A stretch of 34,626 nucleotides of DNA, taken from assembly GCA_020350885.1 (NCBI GenBank), contig CP070727.1, forward strand, positions 3,926,108-3,960,733, written 5' to 3'. This stretch comes from a bacterium. GTDB lineage: Bacteria > Krumholzibacteriota > Krumholzibacteriia > Krumholzibacteriales > Krumholzibacteriaceae. Both the position numbers and the translations under genes were made by a program. The notes beneath the pieces are model-generated. The model was not told the DNA's origin. It was given only the letters and a program-made list of their open reading frames with translations, and did no database searches. Positions within the stretch are counted from its first letter, which is position 1. Every line of letters starts with the position of its first letter. Positions 8,124 to 15,724 of the stretch are shown here, in pieces.

Positions 8124-9274
8124 TTCACGGCATCCTTTATTGTGCTGTAAACGCTTCCTGGATCGTGAACCGTCCCGCCGGCGTGTCCGCAGATGTATGT
8201 CTCGCACCGGCCGGCCGCACAGCGGTCCATCTCCAGGTACACCTGTCCGTAATTCATTTCGACCATGATAAGCGCCTTGACCTTGCCGGCCAGCTCCCTG
8301 ATCCGCTTCTCCGGAAACGGCCACACGGTTACCATCTTTATCTGACCGACCTTGATACCCTCTTCTCTGGCCTTGGCGATTGCGGGCTGCACAACACGCG
8401 ACGAGATCCCGTAGGAGACGACCACTACCTCCGCATCCTCGACATCCTTCTCCTCGAGCCAGGTGAGATCGTCGACGTTCTCCTTCACCTTCGCCATCAG
8501 GCGATCGACATTCTCCGCCTGTGCCTCGGCGTTGATGACGGGATATCCCCGGTAATCGTGCGTGAGTCCCGTGATGTGGAACTTGTACCCCTCCCCGACG
8601 GGAAGCATGGGGGAGATCAATTCGTTTTCCTGGTACGGCCATGCCTCGCCCGGCTTCTTGTCCGTGTATCGCCGCTCGATGAGCTCGATCTCCTCGGGCG
8701 GCGGTATGATCACCTTCTCGGTCATGTGCCCGACGCACTCGTCGGTCATCAGCAGCACCGGCATGCGGTACTTCTCCGAAAGGTTGAATGCGTGGATGGT
8801 GAGCTCGAACCCCTCCTGGGGCGAGTCCGGTGCCAGGGCGATCACCTCGTAATCGCCGTGCGATCCCCAGCGTGCCTGCATCATGTCCGCCTGGCCGGGC
8901 AGAGTCGGAAGGCCGGTCGACGGGCCGCCCCGTTGAACGTTTACGAGTACACAGGGTGTCTCCAGCATGATCCCGAGACCGAAGTTCTCCATCATGAGTG
9001 AGAATCCCGGTCCCGAAGTGCATGACATCGATTTCTTGCCGCCCCACGACGCCCCCAGGATGGCCGCCATGCTTGCCAGCTCGTCCTCCATCTGCACGAA
9101 GATGCCGCCTATCAGCGGAAAGCGCCGTGAAACCCGCTCGGCGATCTCGGTGGACGGTGTGATCGGGTAGCCGGCGAAGAACTTGCACCCGGCGGCGATC
9201 GCCCCCTCGGCGATAGCGTAGTTGCCGTCGAGATAGTGTGCACCTGTTAGAACGTTTTGCGGATCAGCTTTCAA
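8120..9274 (-). CDS. korA: 2-oxoacid:ferredoxin oxidoreductase alpha subunit
   Basis: A 384-residue alpha subunit: GNYAIAEGAIAAGCKFFAGYPITPSTEI at the N-terminus (TPP-dependent pyrimidine-binding fold), SCTSGPGFSLMMENFGLG, and NVQRGGPSTGLPT, all classic for KorA. The C-terminal domain ends with VEMNYGQVYLEMDR...VHDPGSVYSTIKDAVK. The start is TTG at 9274, overlapping the korD stop (ATTGA), with GAGGTGG 4 nt upstream; a longer reading to 9364 only extends backwards through korD. Together with korDBC it forms one enzyme that feeds electrons into ferredoxin. Confidence 0.95.
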   Translation of the reverse strand: MKADPQNVLTGAHYLDGNYAIAEGAIAAGCKFFAGYPITPSTEIAERVSRRFPLIGGIFVQMEDELASMAAILGASWGGKKSMSCTSGPGFSLMMENFGLGIMLETPCVLVNVQRGGPSTGLPTLPGQADMMQARWGSHGDYEVIALAPDSPQEGFELTIHAFNLSEKYRMPVLLMTDECVGHMTEKVIIPPPEEIELIERRYTDKKPGEAWPYQENELISPMLPVGEGYKFHITGLTHDYRGYPVINAEAQAENVDRLMAKVKENVDDLTWLEEKDVEDAEVVVVSYGISSRVVQPAIAKAREEGIKVGQIKMVTVWPFPEKRIRELAGKVKALIMVEMNYGQVYLEMDRCAAGRCETYICGHAGGTVHDPGSVYSTIKDAVK

Positions 9275-9552
9275 TTGTCCACCTCTTCTTCCTCTTCCTC
9301 GATTCGCACACAGTAGATGGCGAAATCGGGACATAGAACCTCGCAGAGGTCGCAGTTCACGCACTCCTCGGGCTTGACGACCTCGGGTGGATGGTATCCC
9401 TTGGAATTGAATTCATCGGAAAGCTGCAGCACGCCCTTCGGGCAGTACTCCACGCAGAAACCGCACCCCTTGCAGCGCTCCTTTATGATATGAAGCTCAC
9501 CCTTGGGGATCTTGAGTTTATCGATGTCGAGGGGAGTTCTCCAGAACGCCAT
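9271..9552 (-). CDS. korD: 2-oxoacid:ferredoxin oxidoreductase delta (ferredoxin-type) subunit
   Basis: A 93-residue 2[4Fe-4S] protein with CKGCGFCVEYCPKG and CVNCDLCEVLCPDF, which carries electrons from the TPP centre to free ferredoxin. It ends in a run of Glu residues (EEEEEE with V), an acidic tail. The ATG at 9552 follows GGAGG at a good distance. It is the first gene of the kor-hdr cluster, so the promoter should lie in the divergent region 9553-9895. Confidence 0.95.
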   Translation of the reverse strand: MAFWRTPLDIDKLKIPKGELHIIKERCKGCGFCVEYCPKGVLQLSDEFNSKGYHPPEVVKPEECVNCDLCEVLCPDFAIYCVRIEEEEEEVDN

Positions 9553-9670
9553 GGAAGGCCTCCAATTCGAATAGATATATCAAAAGGGCGGGAAGTGCAG
9601 CTCGAGATGCGAATCAATGCCCCTGTCGATACATACCTAATTTCGCGCCGAAACACTGTAATCCATCCAC

Positions 9671-9715
9671 CGTCAAATGTCCAGCATGAAAAACGCTAAA
9701 TAGCTTTCATTGACG
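9671..9715. promoter_or_regulatory. Extended nested inverted repeat upstream of korD
   Basis: Nested complementary arms: CGTCA/TGACG (9671-9675 and 9711-9715) with flanking ATG/CAT, then ATGAAA/TTTCAT (9686-9691 and 9705-9710), then GCTA-AA-TAGC at the centre. The near-dyad symmetry over 45 bp is unusual for plain intergenic sequence and could be an operator for the kor-hdr cluster or an RNA structure in its leader. No known regulator motif is recognised. Confidence 0.4.
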
Positions 9716-9777
9716 CCCTTTGCACCCCGAGGCCCATTCGCTGTTGTCATTCAGCGGCAAAGGATGTATCGTGTATG

Positions 9778-9791
9778 TAGTGATTACACTA
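9778..9791. promoter_or_regulatory. Palindromic operator candidate
   Basis: TAGTG-ATTA-CACTA, a perfect 5-bp dyad with a 4-bp spacer, flanked by an outer GTGTAT...ATACAC pair (9771-9776 and 9799-9804). It lies just downstream of the best plus-strand promoter candidate, where a repressor would act. The regulator is unknown. Confidence 0.4.
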
Positions 9792-9895
9792 TGACAATAA
9801 TACACTTGGAAAATGGATCCCGCCGAACGTGCCTGCTTTCGGGCGGGACCGGATCCAGGTAGGCCGAGAGACCGGCCGGACCCGGCACACCGAAT

Positions 9896-10462
9896 ATGGC
9901 CTTCAGATACAGCATACGGTTCAGCGGCGCCAGTGGGCAGGGATTGATCCTCGCGGCGAGAATTCTCGCCGAAGCGGCGGCCATCTACGACGACAAGAAC
10001 GCCGCAGAGAGCAGCTCCTATGGACCCGAGTCACGGGGGAACGCCGTACGGGCGGAGATCATCATCTCCGACGAGGTTATCGACTATCCAAAGCTCCAAT
10101 CACTCGACTTCCTCATGGCCCTGACGCAGGAGGCGTACGACAAGTACATCGGAGATCTCAAACCCGACGGGACCGTGGTGGCGGAGGAGCATATCCAAAC
10201 GGGGGATGAGATCGGCGGCAGGATACTCTACTCGGTGCCGTTTGCGGAGATCGCCGAGAAGGAATGTCAGCGCCCGCCCATGATCAACATCGTCGCCCTG
10301 GGATTCTTCGCCGGCGTGAACGAGGTCGTCAGCGAAAGCGCCATCCGCCAGGCGATACTTTCCCGCGCGCCGAAGATGTCCGACGAGATCTACATGCAGG
10401 TGTATGAAGCGGGGTACCGGGAGGCCTCCCGCCAGCGCAGCAGAGAAGGTAACAACCCGTGA
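9896..10462 (+). CDS. Second, orphan 2-oxoacid:ferredoxin oxidoreductase gamma subunit
   Basis: A 188-residue member of the same gamma-subunit family as korC at 6689-7252, with FSGASGQGLILAARILAEAA and SYGPESRGNAVRAEIIISD in the same places. It is diverged from that korC, not a recent copy. No alpha, beta or delta subunit lies beside it. It is followed by a nucleotidyltransferase-like gene whose GTG start overlaps its stop as GTGA, so the two are translationally coupled. It could be an alternative gamma subunit for the KorABD enzyme, or a subunit recruited for regulation. The ATG at 9896 has only a weak ribosome-binding site. Confidence 0.88.
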   Translation: MAFRYSIRFSGASGQGLILAARILAEAAAIYDDKNAAESSSYGPESRGNAVRAEIIISDEVIDYPKLQSLDFLMALTQEAYDKYIGDLKPDGTVVAEEHIQTGDEIGGRILYSVPFAEIAEKECQRPPMINIVALGFFAGVNEVVSESAIRQAILSRAPKMSDEIYMQVYEAGYREASRQRSREGNNP

Positions 10463-13410
10463 AAGCACCATTCACACGCCTGACAGAAAAGACCAGCACA
10501 CTCGGCAACTACAATCTGAAGTACCTCCATATCATCTCGAACAACATTGCACGGCTGACCGCAGCACTCGAGCAGCAAGGGAAGCTCGACCGGGTGCACC
10601 TGTGGAGCTATTCCCAGGAGATTCCAGGCGAAATGGATACCGTGCGGGAGGCCGCCTCGAGTCGCGAGGAGGCGCTCGATTTCATCGGTTGCTACTATGC
10701 CCTTCAGTTCCTGCATATGAACCTGCGCATGATCGATGTGACCAAGCTCGAGCTCGCCACAAGCACCCAGCGCCCCCAGGCAGGCATGAAAATGATGCTC
10801 GAGGCGGGGCGCATGTTCCGCTATCTCACGAAAAGCTATATGGAGCGTCTACTCGATCTCTTTCTCGAAAATCGAGAGACTCCGGAGTTCGTGATGATGG
10901 GGGTGGGAACCAGGTCGGACCAGGACGATATCGATCTCGGGATCGTTCACCGGGGACCGCAGGATCCGGAGCACCTCAACCACGCCATCGCCAAGCTCGC
11001 AAGCCAGATGTTCAAGACGGCGACCCAGCTCCATTTCCATCTGTCCGAGCATGTCGGCGGCAAGCGGTTTACCGCCACGATCGAGGAATACGAGGAGATC
11101 CTCGACAGCAACACGTACGATTTCGTCATCGTCACCGAGATGCTCGGTGCTGCGGCCATCCTCGGCAGCAATTCCTTATTTGCGGAATTCAAGAAGCGGG
11201 TGACCGACCGATTCTTCTACAACCCGAGGATGAAGAACAACCGCTTCCACGAGGGGTACCTGCGCGGCATGCTGGGAGAGATCCGCTCCCTGCTCACGCA
11301 GCCGAAGCCGTTCGAAACCATCAATCCCAAGGAGGATGCACTCCGCCCGATCAAGGGACTTCTCTCAGCGCTCAAGCTCGTCTACGGTGTCCGCAAGGTG
11401 AATGCCTGGAACATCATCGAGGGACTCAAGGAACGAAATCCCGAACGGACGGAGCAGTACGACGATCTCGCCAAGGGTCTGAGCCTCTTCGAGATGTTCA
11501 GGCATCTCTACCAGATGATGGTTGCGCAGGAGGAGGACATCAGCCTGTACGAGCCGAGTGTCGGGCAGATGGTGGCCCGTATAGCCGAGATGGTCGGGTT
11601 CGAGAAGAAAGGGGTCGTCTCCGCAAAGGACTTCATGCTGGTGCTCTACTATGAGTTTCTCGAAAAGTGCATCCAGGCGATCGATGTCCTCACGGGCGAT
11701 CTCAAGCGCCACCTGCGCGATGTCAGCATTTACCGGCCGATCTTTCTCGGGGAGATTCACCGGAAGCCGGGCTACCGGGGAAACCTGGCCGTCGATTTCA
11801 TAACGGCCGCCAGCTTCTCGAACGGCGTCACCTACTGGGACGATTTCCTCGAAGAGCTGGACTCCGAAGACGACCACTTTTACAACGAATTCATCGAGAG
11901 CTTTCTCGAGCTGCCCGAGAAGATGCTCAAAAAGGTCGCCGACGGATACGTCTCGGGTGCCCGGTACGATGCATCCTCCATTCTGAGATTCCTCGTCATT
12001 ATCGGGAAACAGGCGAAAACCGATGCGGCACGAAGCGTCTTCGATCTCCTGAGCATCAGGTTCATCGAGGAGCTCGGAAGGCTCCCGAGCGCAAGCTCAT
12101 CACTGATACACATGTCGTACGCAAGAGCCGAGGAGCTGAATAATTTCCTCGCGCTCCTCGAATGGGAAACGCTGAAGTCGTTCATGTCGGTCGCACAGCC
12201 GAGGCCCGCCCTACCCGAGCTACTGCCGTTGCACAGGCAGTTGCTCGCACTGATCAATGTACATTACCAGAGCAGCCACTTCTTCAAGCGGCACTTCCAT
12301 CCGATCCTCGAAAAGTATCCCGTCTTCATCAAGAATCTCCCGAACAACGACAGGCTCAAGGAGATAGCCGACGGTATCCTCAGCGACATCTCATCATTCC
12401 CCTCCCTCGAAGAGCGGATCGACCGGCTCGGCGACTACTACGACATGGAGTTCGTGCGAATAAGCCTCCTGGCCATGGGCGGGGCCGGCTGCGACAGGAC
12501 CGATGCAGAATTCATCGAGTTCTGCGACGACTATACACAGACCCTTTATGAGCTGTGCCAGGAGGATGTGCACATCTCCCTGGGCTATGCGATGCACTTT
12601 CACGACCGCTTCGCCCTGTATGCCGCCGGCGGACTCGCCCGCGAGCAGGGTTTCGACGACGATTACGACATGATCGTCATCCTCGACTCCTCCGATACCG
12701 ACGAGATCGATTATTGCAACAAGATCATGGCGAAGATGAATTCCCAAATACTGAAACGGGGCATCCTGCCGCATCACCGCTTCGCCCACCACTTCGGAAG
12801 CTACGTCATGAGTCTCGACCAGCTCGATGAGCTGCTGGATAGTGCCCAGGAGGATGTCTTCGTCGATCAGTCCCAGATCCTGAGCTCCCGGATGCTCGTG
12901 GGGAGCAGCAAGCTCGAGGACCGGCTGCTCCAGAAGATCATCGTGCCGCGCATCTTCGAGCGTCCCGGCGAATACATCGCGCACATGATCGAGGAGATGA
13001 GGTCGCGCCAGGCCCAGAAGGAGGACGCCCTCCGTTACAACATCAAGGAGTGCCGGGGCGGGCTCCGTGATATCGAGATGCTTCTTATGATGTTCAAGGC
13101 GAAGCACAAGGTGCGTGAACCGCTGACCCGCAGGTTCCTCAGGCGCCTCAAGGAGATAGATCCCGAGCACGGCGAGGCGTTCACATTCATCGAGGATCAC
13201 CTGAATTTCCTCAAGAGGATGCGTGACATCTATCGCCTGAAGATCGCCGCCAGTGATGATCTCGAGCCGGAGCACCTCCAGCCGGTGGCCGATAGCATGG
13301 GCTATGGGGATGATACGGAGGCCTCGTCCAGTCTCGCCGAGGACTTCATACGGCGAACGGACGAAGCGGCCGGAGTGATCCGTAACCTTGCCGAAGGGAT
13401 CGAGATCTGA
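10459..13410 (+). CDS. Large protein with two GlnD/GlnE-like nucleotidyltransferase domains
   Basis: A 983-residue protein with no signal peptide or membrane segment. A first nucleotidyltransferase signature lies at about 148-161 (GVGTRSDQDDIDLGIV, a G-x-T...DxD pattern). A second is near 722-740 (GGLAREQGFDDDYDMIVIL). It is followed near 861 by NIKECRGGLRDIEML, which matches the conserved GGLRD segment of PII-uridylyltransferase (GlnD) and the GGIRE segment of glutamine-synthetase adenylyltransferase (GlnE). The rest is predicted helical. Such enzymes transfer UMP or AMP to regulatory proteins in nitrogen control, but this is not orthodox GlnD (no ACT or HD motif recognised) or GlnE. Start is GTG at 10459, overlapping the preceding gene by 4 nt, with GAAGG upstream. 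Target protein unknown; the coupled oxidoreductase subunit and 2-oxoglutarate metabolism are the obvious places to look. Confidence 0.75.
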   Translation: MKAPFTRLTEKTSTLGNYNLKYLHIISNNIARLTAALEQQGKLDRVHLWSYSQEIPGEMDTVREAASSREEALDFIGCYYALQFLHMNLRMIDVTKLELATSTQRPQAGMKMMLEAGRMFRYLTKSYMERLLDLFLENRETPEFVMMGVGTRSDQDDIDLGIVHRGPQDPEHLNHAIAKLASQMFKTATQLHFHLSEHVGGKRFTATIEEYEEILDSNTYDFVIVTEMLGAAAILGSNSLFAEFKKRVTDRFFYNPRMKNNRFHEGYLRGMLGEIRSLLTQPKPFETINPKEDALRPIKGLLSALKLVYGVRKVNAWNIIEGLKERNPERTEQYDDLAKGLSLFEMFRHLYQMMVAQEEDISLYEPSVGQMVARIAEMVGFEKKGVVSAKDFMLVLYYEFLEKCIQAIDVLTGDLKRHLRDVSIYRPIFLGEIHRKPGYRGNLAVDFITAASFSNGVTYWDDFLEELDSEDDHFYNEFIESFLELPEKMLKKVADGYVSGARYDASSILRFLVIIGKQAKTDAARSVFDLLSIRFIEELGRLPSASSSLIHMSYARAEELNNFLALLEWETLKSFMSVAQPRPALPELLPLHRQLLALINVHYQSSHFFKRHFHPILEKYPVFIKNLPNNDRLKEIADGILSDISSFPSLEERIDRLGDYYDMEFVRISLLAMGGAGCDRTDAEFIEFCDDYTQTLYELCQEDVHISLGYAMHFHDRFALYAAGGLAREQGFDDDYDMIVILDSSDTDEIDYCNKIMAKMNSQILKRGILPHHRFAHHFGSYVMSLDQLDELLDSAQEDVFVDQSQILSSRMLVGSSKLEDRLLQKIIVPRIFERPGEYIAHMIEEMRSRQAQKEDALRYNIKECRGGLRDIEMLLMMFKAKHKVREPLTRRFLRRLKEIDPEHGEAFTFIEDHLNFLKRMRDIYRLKIAASDDLEPEHLQPVADSMGYGDDTEASSSLAEDFIRRTDEAAGVIRNLAEGIEI

Positions 13411-13509
13411 GGATGTACCGCACTTAGAACCACACCATCACGGCCTCCATCGAGCACCGTTACGTTCTCATCTTGAAAATGGAAGATCGATACGGTCACG
13501 GGCGGACGG

Positions 13510-14400
13510 TCAGGCCCTCGTGTACTCGAGAAGCGAGGCGAGCTTGACCTTGTGCATCTTGAGGCCGACCTCTTCGGCGCTCAATCCCTGTGCAATCCCG
13601 AGCAGCTGGAAATAGTAGACGATCGGCACATCAAAGGTTCTTCCGAGCTTGCGCCCGAGAACGATCTGGCCCGTGTCGAACTCGTCGAAGCAGGTCGGGC
13701 ATATGAGGCCCATGCAGTCGGCACCGTTGCGCGTAACGGCATCCAGGATGTCGGCGAGCATCGACTGCGGGATGGAATCGGTCACGCAGGCGCGGCCGCA
13801 GCAGAGCAGTGTGAGCTCGTGATGGATCGGTTCGGCCCCGACCGTTTCGAGGAGGGTCTCGAGGATCGTGGGATGGTCGGGATTGTCGACACGCATCACG
13901 CGTGACGGCTTCAGCAGGTGGCAGCCGTAGTGGACGGCGACCTTCAGCCCCTCAAGCGGACGGGTAACGGTCTCGGCGACACGCTCGAGCCCGAAGTCGT
14001 CGCGCAGGACCGTCACCGCATGGCGCACATCTATCGAGCCCTTGTACTCCCTGCCGATCTTTGCGAGCCGTTTATTGATCCGTTCCCTGAGCTCTCCGTC
14101 CTCCTTCAATGCAAGGTTGACCTCGGAGAGGGTGGCCGTACACCCGGAGCACGTCGTTATGATATCGTGTCCGAGGTCTTCTGCGAGCGAGAGGTTGCGC
14201 GCGGCGACCGCATACCATTCCATCTTGTCACGCGCCTGAAAGTAGATCGGATCGGGACAGCAGGTAAATCCGTCCACGTCCACCAGCTCGAGACCGATAC
14301 GGGCGAGGCTTGTGCGGACGGCGGCCTCGAACCAGGGGAACTTGGTCGCCAGCATGCATCCGAAGAACGGTATATATTTGTTGTCGCTTATGTCGCTCAT
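13510..14400 (-). CDS. hdrB: HdrB-like subunit with two CCG domains
   Basis: A 296-residue HdrB. Conserved cysteines: FFGCMLATKFPWFE at the N-terminus, GFTCCPDP near 47, TTCSGC near 83, VHYGCHLLKPS near 176, LLCCGRAC near 219, and CPTCFDEFDTGQ near 251. These correspond to the two CCG domains that hold the noncubane clusters where disulfide reduction occurs. It lies 93 bp downstream of hdrC in the same direction, so the pair probably form an HdrBC module. ATG at 14400; ribosome-binding site weak (GGATGG 12 nt upstream). The gene converges with the nucleotidyltransferase-like gene. Confidence 0.92.
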   Translation of the reverse strand: MSDISDNKYIPFFGCMLATKFPWFEAAVRTSLARIGLELVDVDGFTCCPDPIYFQARDKMEWYAVAARNLSLAEDLGHDIITTCSGCTATLSEVNLALKEDGELRERINKRLAKIGREYKGSIDVRHAVTVLRDDFGLERVAETVTRPLEGLKVAVHYGCHLLKPSRVMRVDNPDHPTILETLLETVGAEPIHHELTLLCCGRACVTDSIPQSMLADILDAVTRNGADCMGLICPTCFDEFDTGQIVLGRKLGRTFDVPIVYYFQLLGIAQGLSAEEVGLKMHKVKLASLLEYTRA

Positions 14401-14493
14401 GATCTATGAACCATCCGCAGTGTCCGTTCCTGTGAATCCATACCATCCCAATGTACCCGTACCCACAAATCCGTCCACCCCATAACGCCTTTT

Positions 14494-14994
14494 CTAAACA
14501 CCTCTCCCTCGATCCTTCTCGAGGAGCTTCTTGAGATCCTCGACCGGGTACTCCGTGATCGGCGGCAGGCCGAAATCCTTACGGCGTTTCTCGATGAGGG
14601 ATGTGACCTTCGTTGTGATTCCGGAAACCAGCACTGCGTCGGAAACATTCCGCACGAGATCGGGCGCCTTGTCCTCTTTGACACAGATGTTCTTGAGGGC
14701 GATGATCACATCGACCGGCCGCACGTCCTGGGGGCACCGCTCCGAACATGTGTAGCAATTCGTGCAGTTCCATATCTCGGAGTCGGGGGATATGAGCTCG
14801 TCCTCGAAACCGAGGAGCGCCTTGAGGAGGATCAGCCGTGGGTTGAAGCCCTCGGAGTAGTTGGCGGCCGGACAGTCGCCGACACAGGCGCCGCACTGGT
14901 AACAGTAGTTGTGCCTGAATCCCTCGGCGATGGCGTTCAGCTTCTCCCGAAACTCGAAGGCCACCCGGTGCTTTTCCTCTGTCTGTCCTTCCAT
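14494..14994 (-). CDS. hdrC: HdrC-like 2[4Fe-4S] subunit
   Basis: A 166-residue HdrC with CYQCGACVGDCPAANYSEGFNPR and CTNCYTCSERCPQDVRPVDVI, the two ferredoxin-type clusters that wire HdrA to HdrB. The ATG at 14994 is chosen because the frame upstream (to 15126) contains no family-like sequence and covers a terminator-like hairpin. It precedes hdrB; no HdrA lies in this locus, so it may work with the HdrA proteins encoded about 5-13 kb away, or replace the fused HdrD-like protein under some conditions (inference). Confidence 0.92.
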   Translation of the reverse strand: MEGQTEEKHRVAFEFREKLNAIAEGFRHNYCYQCGACVGDCPAANYSEGFNPRLILLKALLGFEDELISPDSEIWNCTNCYTCSERCPQDVRPVDVIIALKNICVKEDKAPDLVRNVSDAVLVSGITTKVTSLIEKRRKDFGLPPITEYPVEDLKKLLEKDRGRGV

Positions 14995-15042
14995 GCCGCC
15001 GTTCGACCCGCTGTAAACACCGAAGGCCGTTTCCGCCCCGGT

Positions 15043-15073
15043 AAAAAAACAAATATCGCCGACGGGGCCGGCG
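15043..15073 (-). terminator. Possible intrinsic terminator or attenuator upstream of hdrC
   Basis: On the minus strand CGCCG-GCCCCGT-CGGCG (15057-15073, 5 bp) is followed by ATATTT-G-TTTTTTT. It lies between the SelW-like gene and hdrC and would separate their transcripts, or act as an attenuator in the hdrC leader. The stem is short, so confidence is modest. Confidence 0.45.
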
Positions 15074-15228
15074 CTCGAACACCTGATCCGGCAGTAATTA
15101 AACCAGCTTTTGGGGATGAAAGTCAACGGGAATCAACGGTGATGCGCCTTCGTGCTGATCGGAATGCACAACCCGGTGCATTCGGCGCTGCCTGAGAGCC
15201 TGTCATCACCCACGCCTTCGCCGCGCAA

Positions 15229-15468
15229 TTATGTAAGCCTTTTGATTATCCCGGGGATCTCCTGCGGCCGGGGGAAACGGTCCCGGCAACAGGAGCCTTT
15301 CCCCTTCGAGAAGATCAGCGTTTCATCCAGAAAGATATCAAAGACACCGTGCTCGCCCTCGACGAGCTCGACCTCGATATCATCGAATTCACCCCACACC
15401 TCTCGCTCCACACGGGAAGCCTGCGGACCGAAGTTTCAAGGCTTGCAATACCTGATGGTTACCTTCAC
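15229..15468 (-). CDS. SelW-like Rdx-family protein with in-frame UGA (CxxU selenoprotein)
   Basis: A 79-residue small thioredoxin-fold protein of the Rdx/SelW family. The N-terminus reads VKVTIRYCKP-UGA-NFGPQASRVE: the UGA (15436-15438, residue 11) sits in the family's redox motif CxxC/CxxU. The C-terminal half (VELVEGEHGVFDIFLDETLIFSKGKG...FPRPQEIPGIIKRL) is the typical Rdx end, where GGVFEI-xLDGELIFSK is the pattern. Start is taken as GTG at 15468 because it gives the family's normal N-terminus; an in-frame ATG 12 codons earlier is possible. SelW-like proteins are thiol redox proteins of uncertain physiological role. It is oriented towards hdrC with a 234-bp gap. Standard annotation would either miss it or start it after the UGA at 15411. 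The insertion SCCRDR in the last third is unusual. Confidence 0.87.
15405..15420 (-). promoter_or_regulatory. Weak SECIS candidate of the SelW-like gene
   Basis: After the UGA at 15436-15438 the minus-strand RNA can pair GCUUC with GGAGC (one G-U pair) around a 6-nt CCGUGU loop, with the loop 20 nt after the UGA. Spacing fits a bacterial SECIS, but the stem is short and the loop does not match the GGUC loops of the two hdrA genes. An alternative pairing (CCGCA with UGUGG) is also possible. Confidence 0.35.
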
Positions 15469-15724
15469 TGTACTGACTTTCTCTTTTAGCCATCGTATCA
15501 TAGAAGTCTTTATACCACTATAGAATTAATTCCGGATACCTTTGCAGGTTACCGATCAGCGAATATGCACTACGCAAACGGCAAGATTTCCCTGCGGTAA
15601 CGGCACTATTGAACTGCGGCCGATATATTTTGGTGGTATAAGAAGGATACAGCTAAAAAGCGGATTTCATCTACGCAAAGATAACAGCATCCGAATCGTA
15701 CCGGCTGAAGGGGGGTCGGGTCAG
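15469..15724. other. Divergent gap between the SelW-like gene and the beta-propeller gene
   Basis: A 256-bp AT-richer stretch that should hold promoters in both directions. I see possible -10-like sequences (TATAGT near 15520 for the minus strand and TATAAG near 15638 for the plus strand) but no -35 at the right distance for either. The plus-strand frame is open here from 15542, but it has no ribosome-binding site or family-like sequence before 15725. Confidence 0.35.

Larger units (their letters stand above)
9553..9895. other. Divergent intergenic region between korD and the orphan gamma-subunit gene
   Basis: A 343-bp non-coding stretch that must hold the promoters for both directions. A possible plus-strand sigma-70 promoter is TTGTCA, 17 bp, TATCGT (9744-9772). 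Two inverted repeats are listed separately (9671-9715 and 9778-9791). A GC hairpin, TCCCGCC with GGCGGGA around a 17-nt loop (9818-9848), lies in the leader of the plus-strand gene. No clear minus-strand -10/-35 pair was found. Confidence 0.45.

Noticed and set aside
8124..9188. N-terminal extension of KorB to 9188
   Set aside because: This stretch is an out-of-frame reading of korA, with low-complexity Arg/Gly-rich sequence; the real start overlaps the korA stop.
9721..9736. Sigma-54-like TGGGCCTCGGGGTGCA upstream of korD
   Set aside because: GG-N10-GC spacing fits, but several consensus bases are missing and no TGTCC palindromes are nearby.
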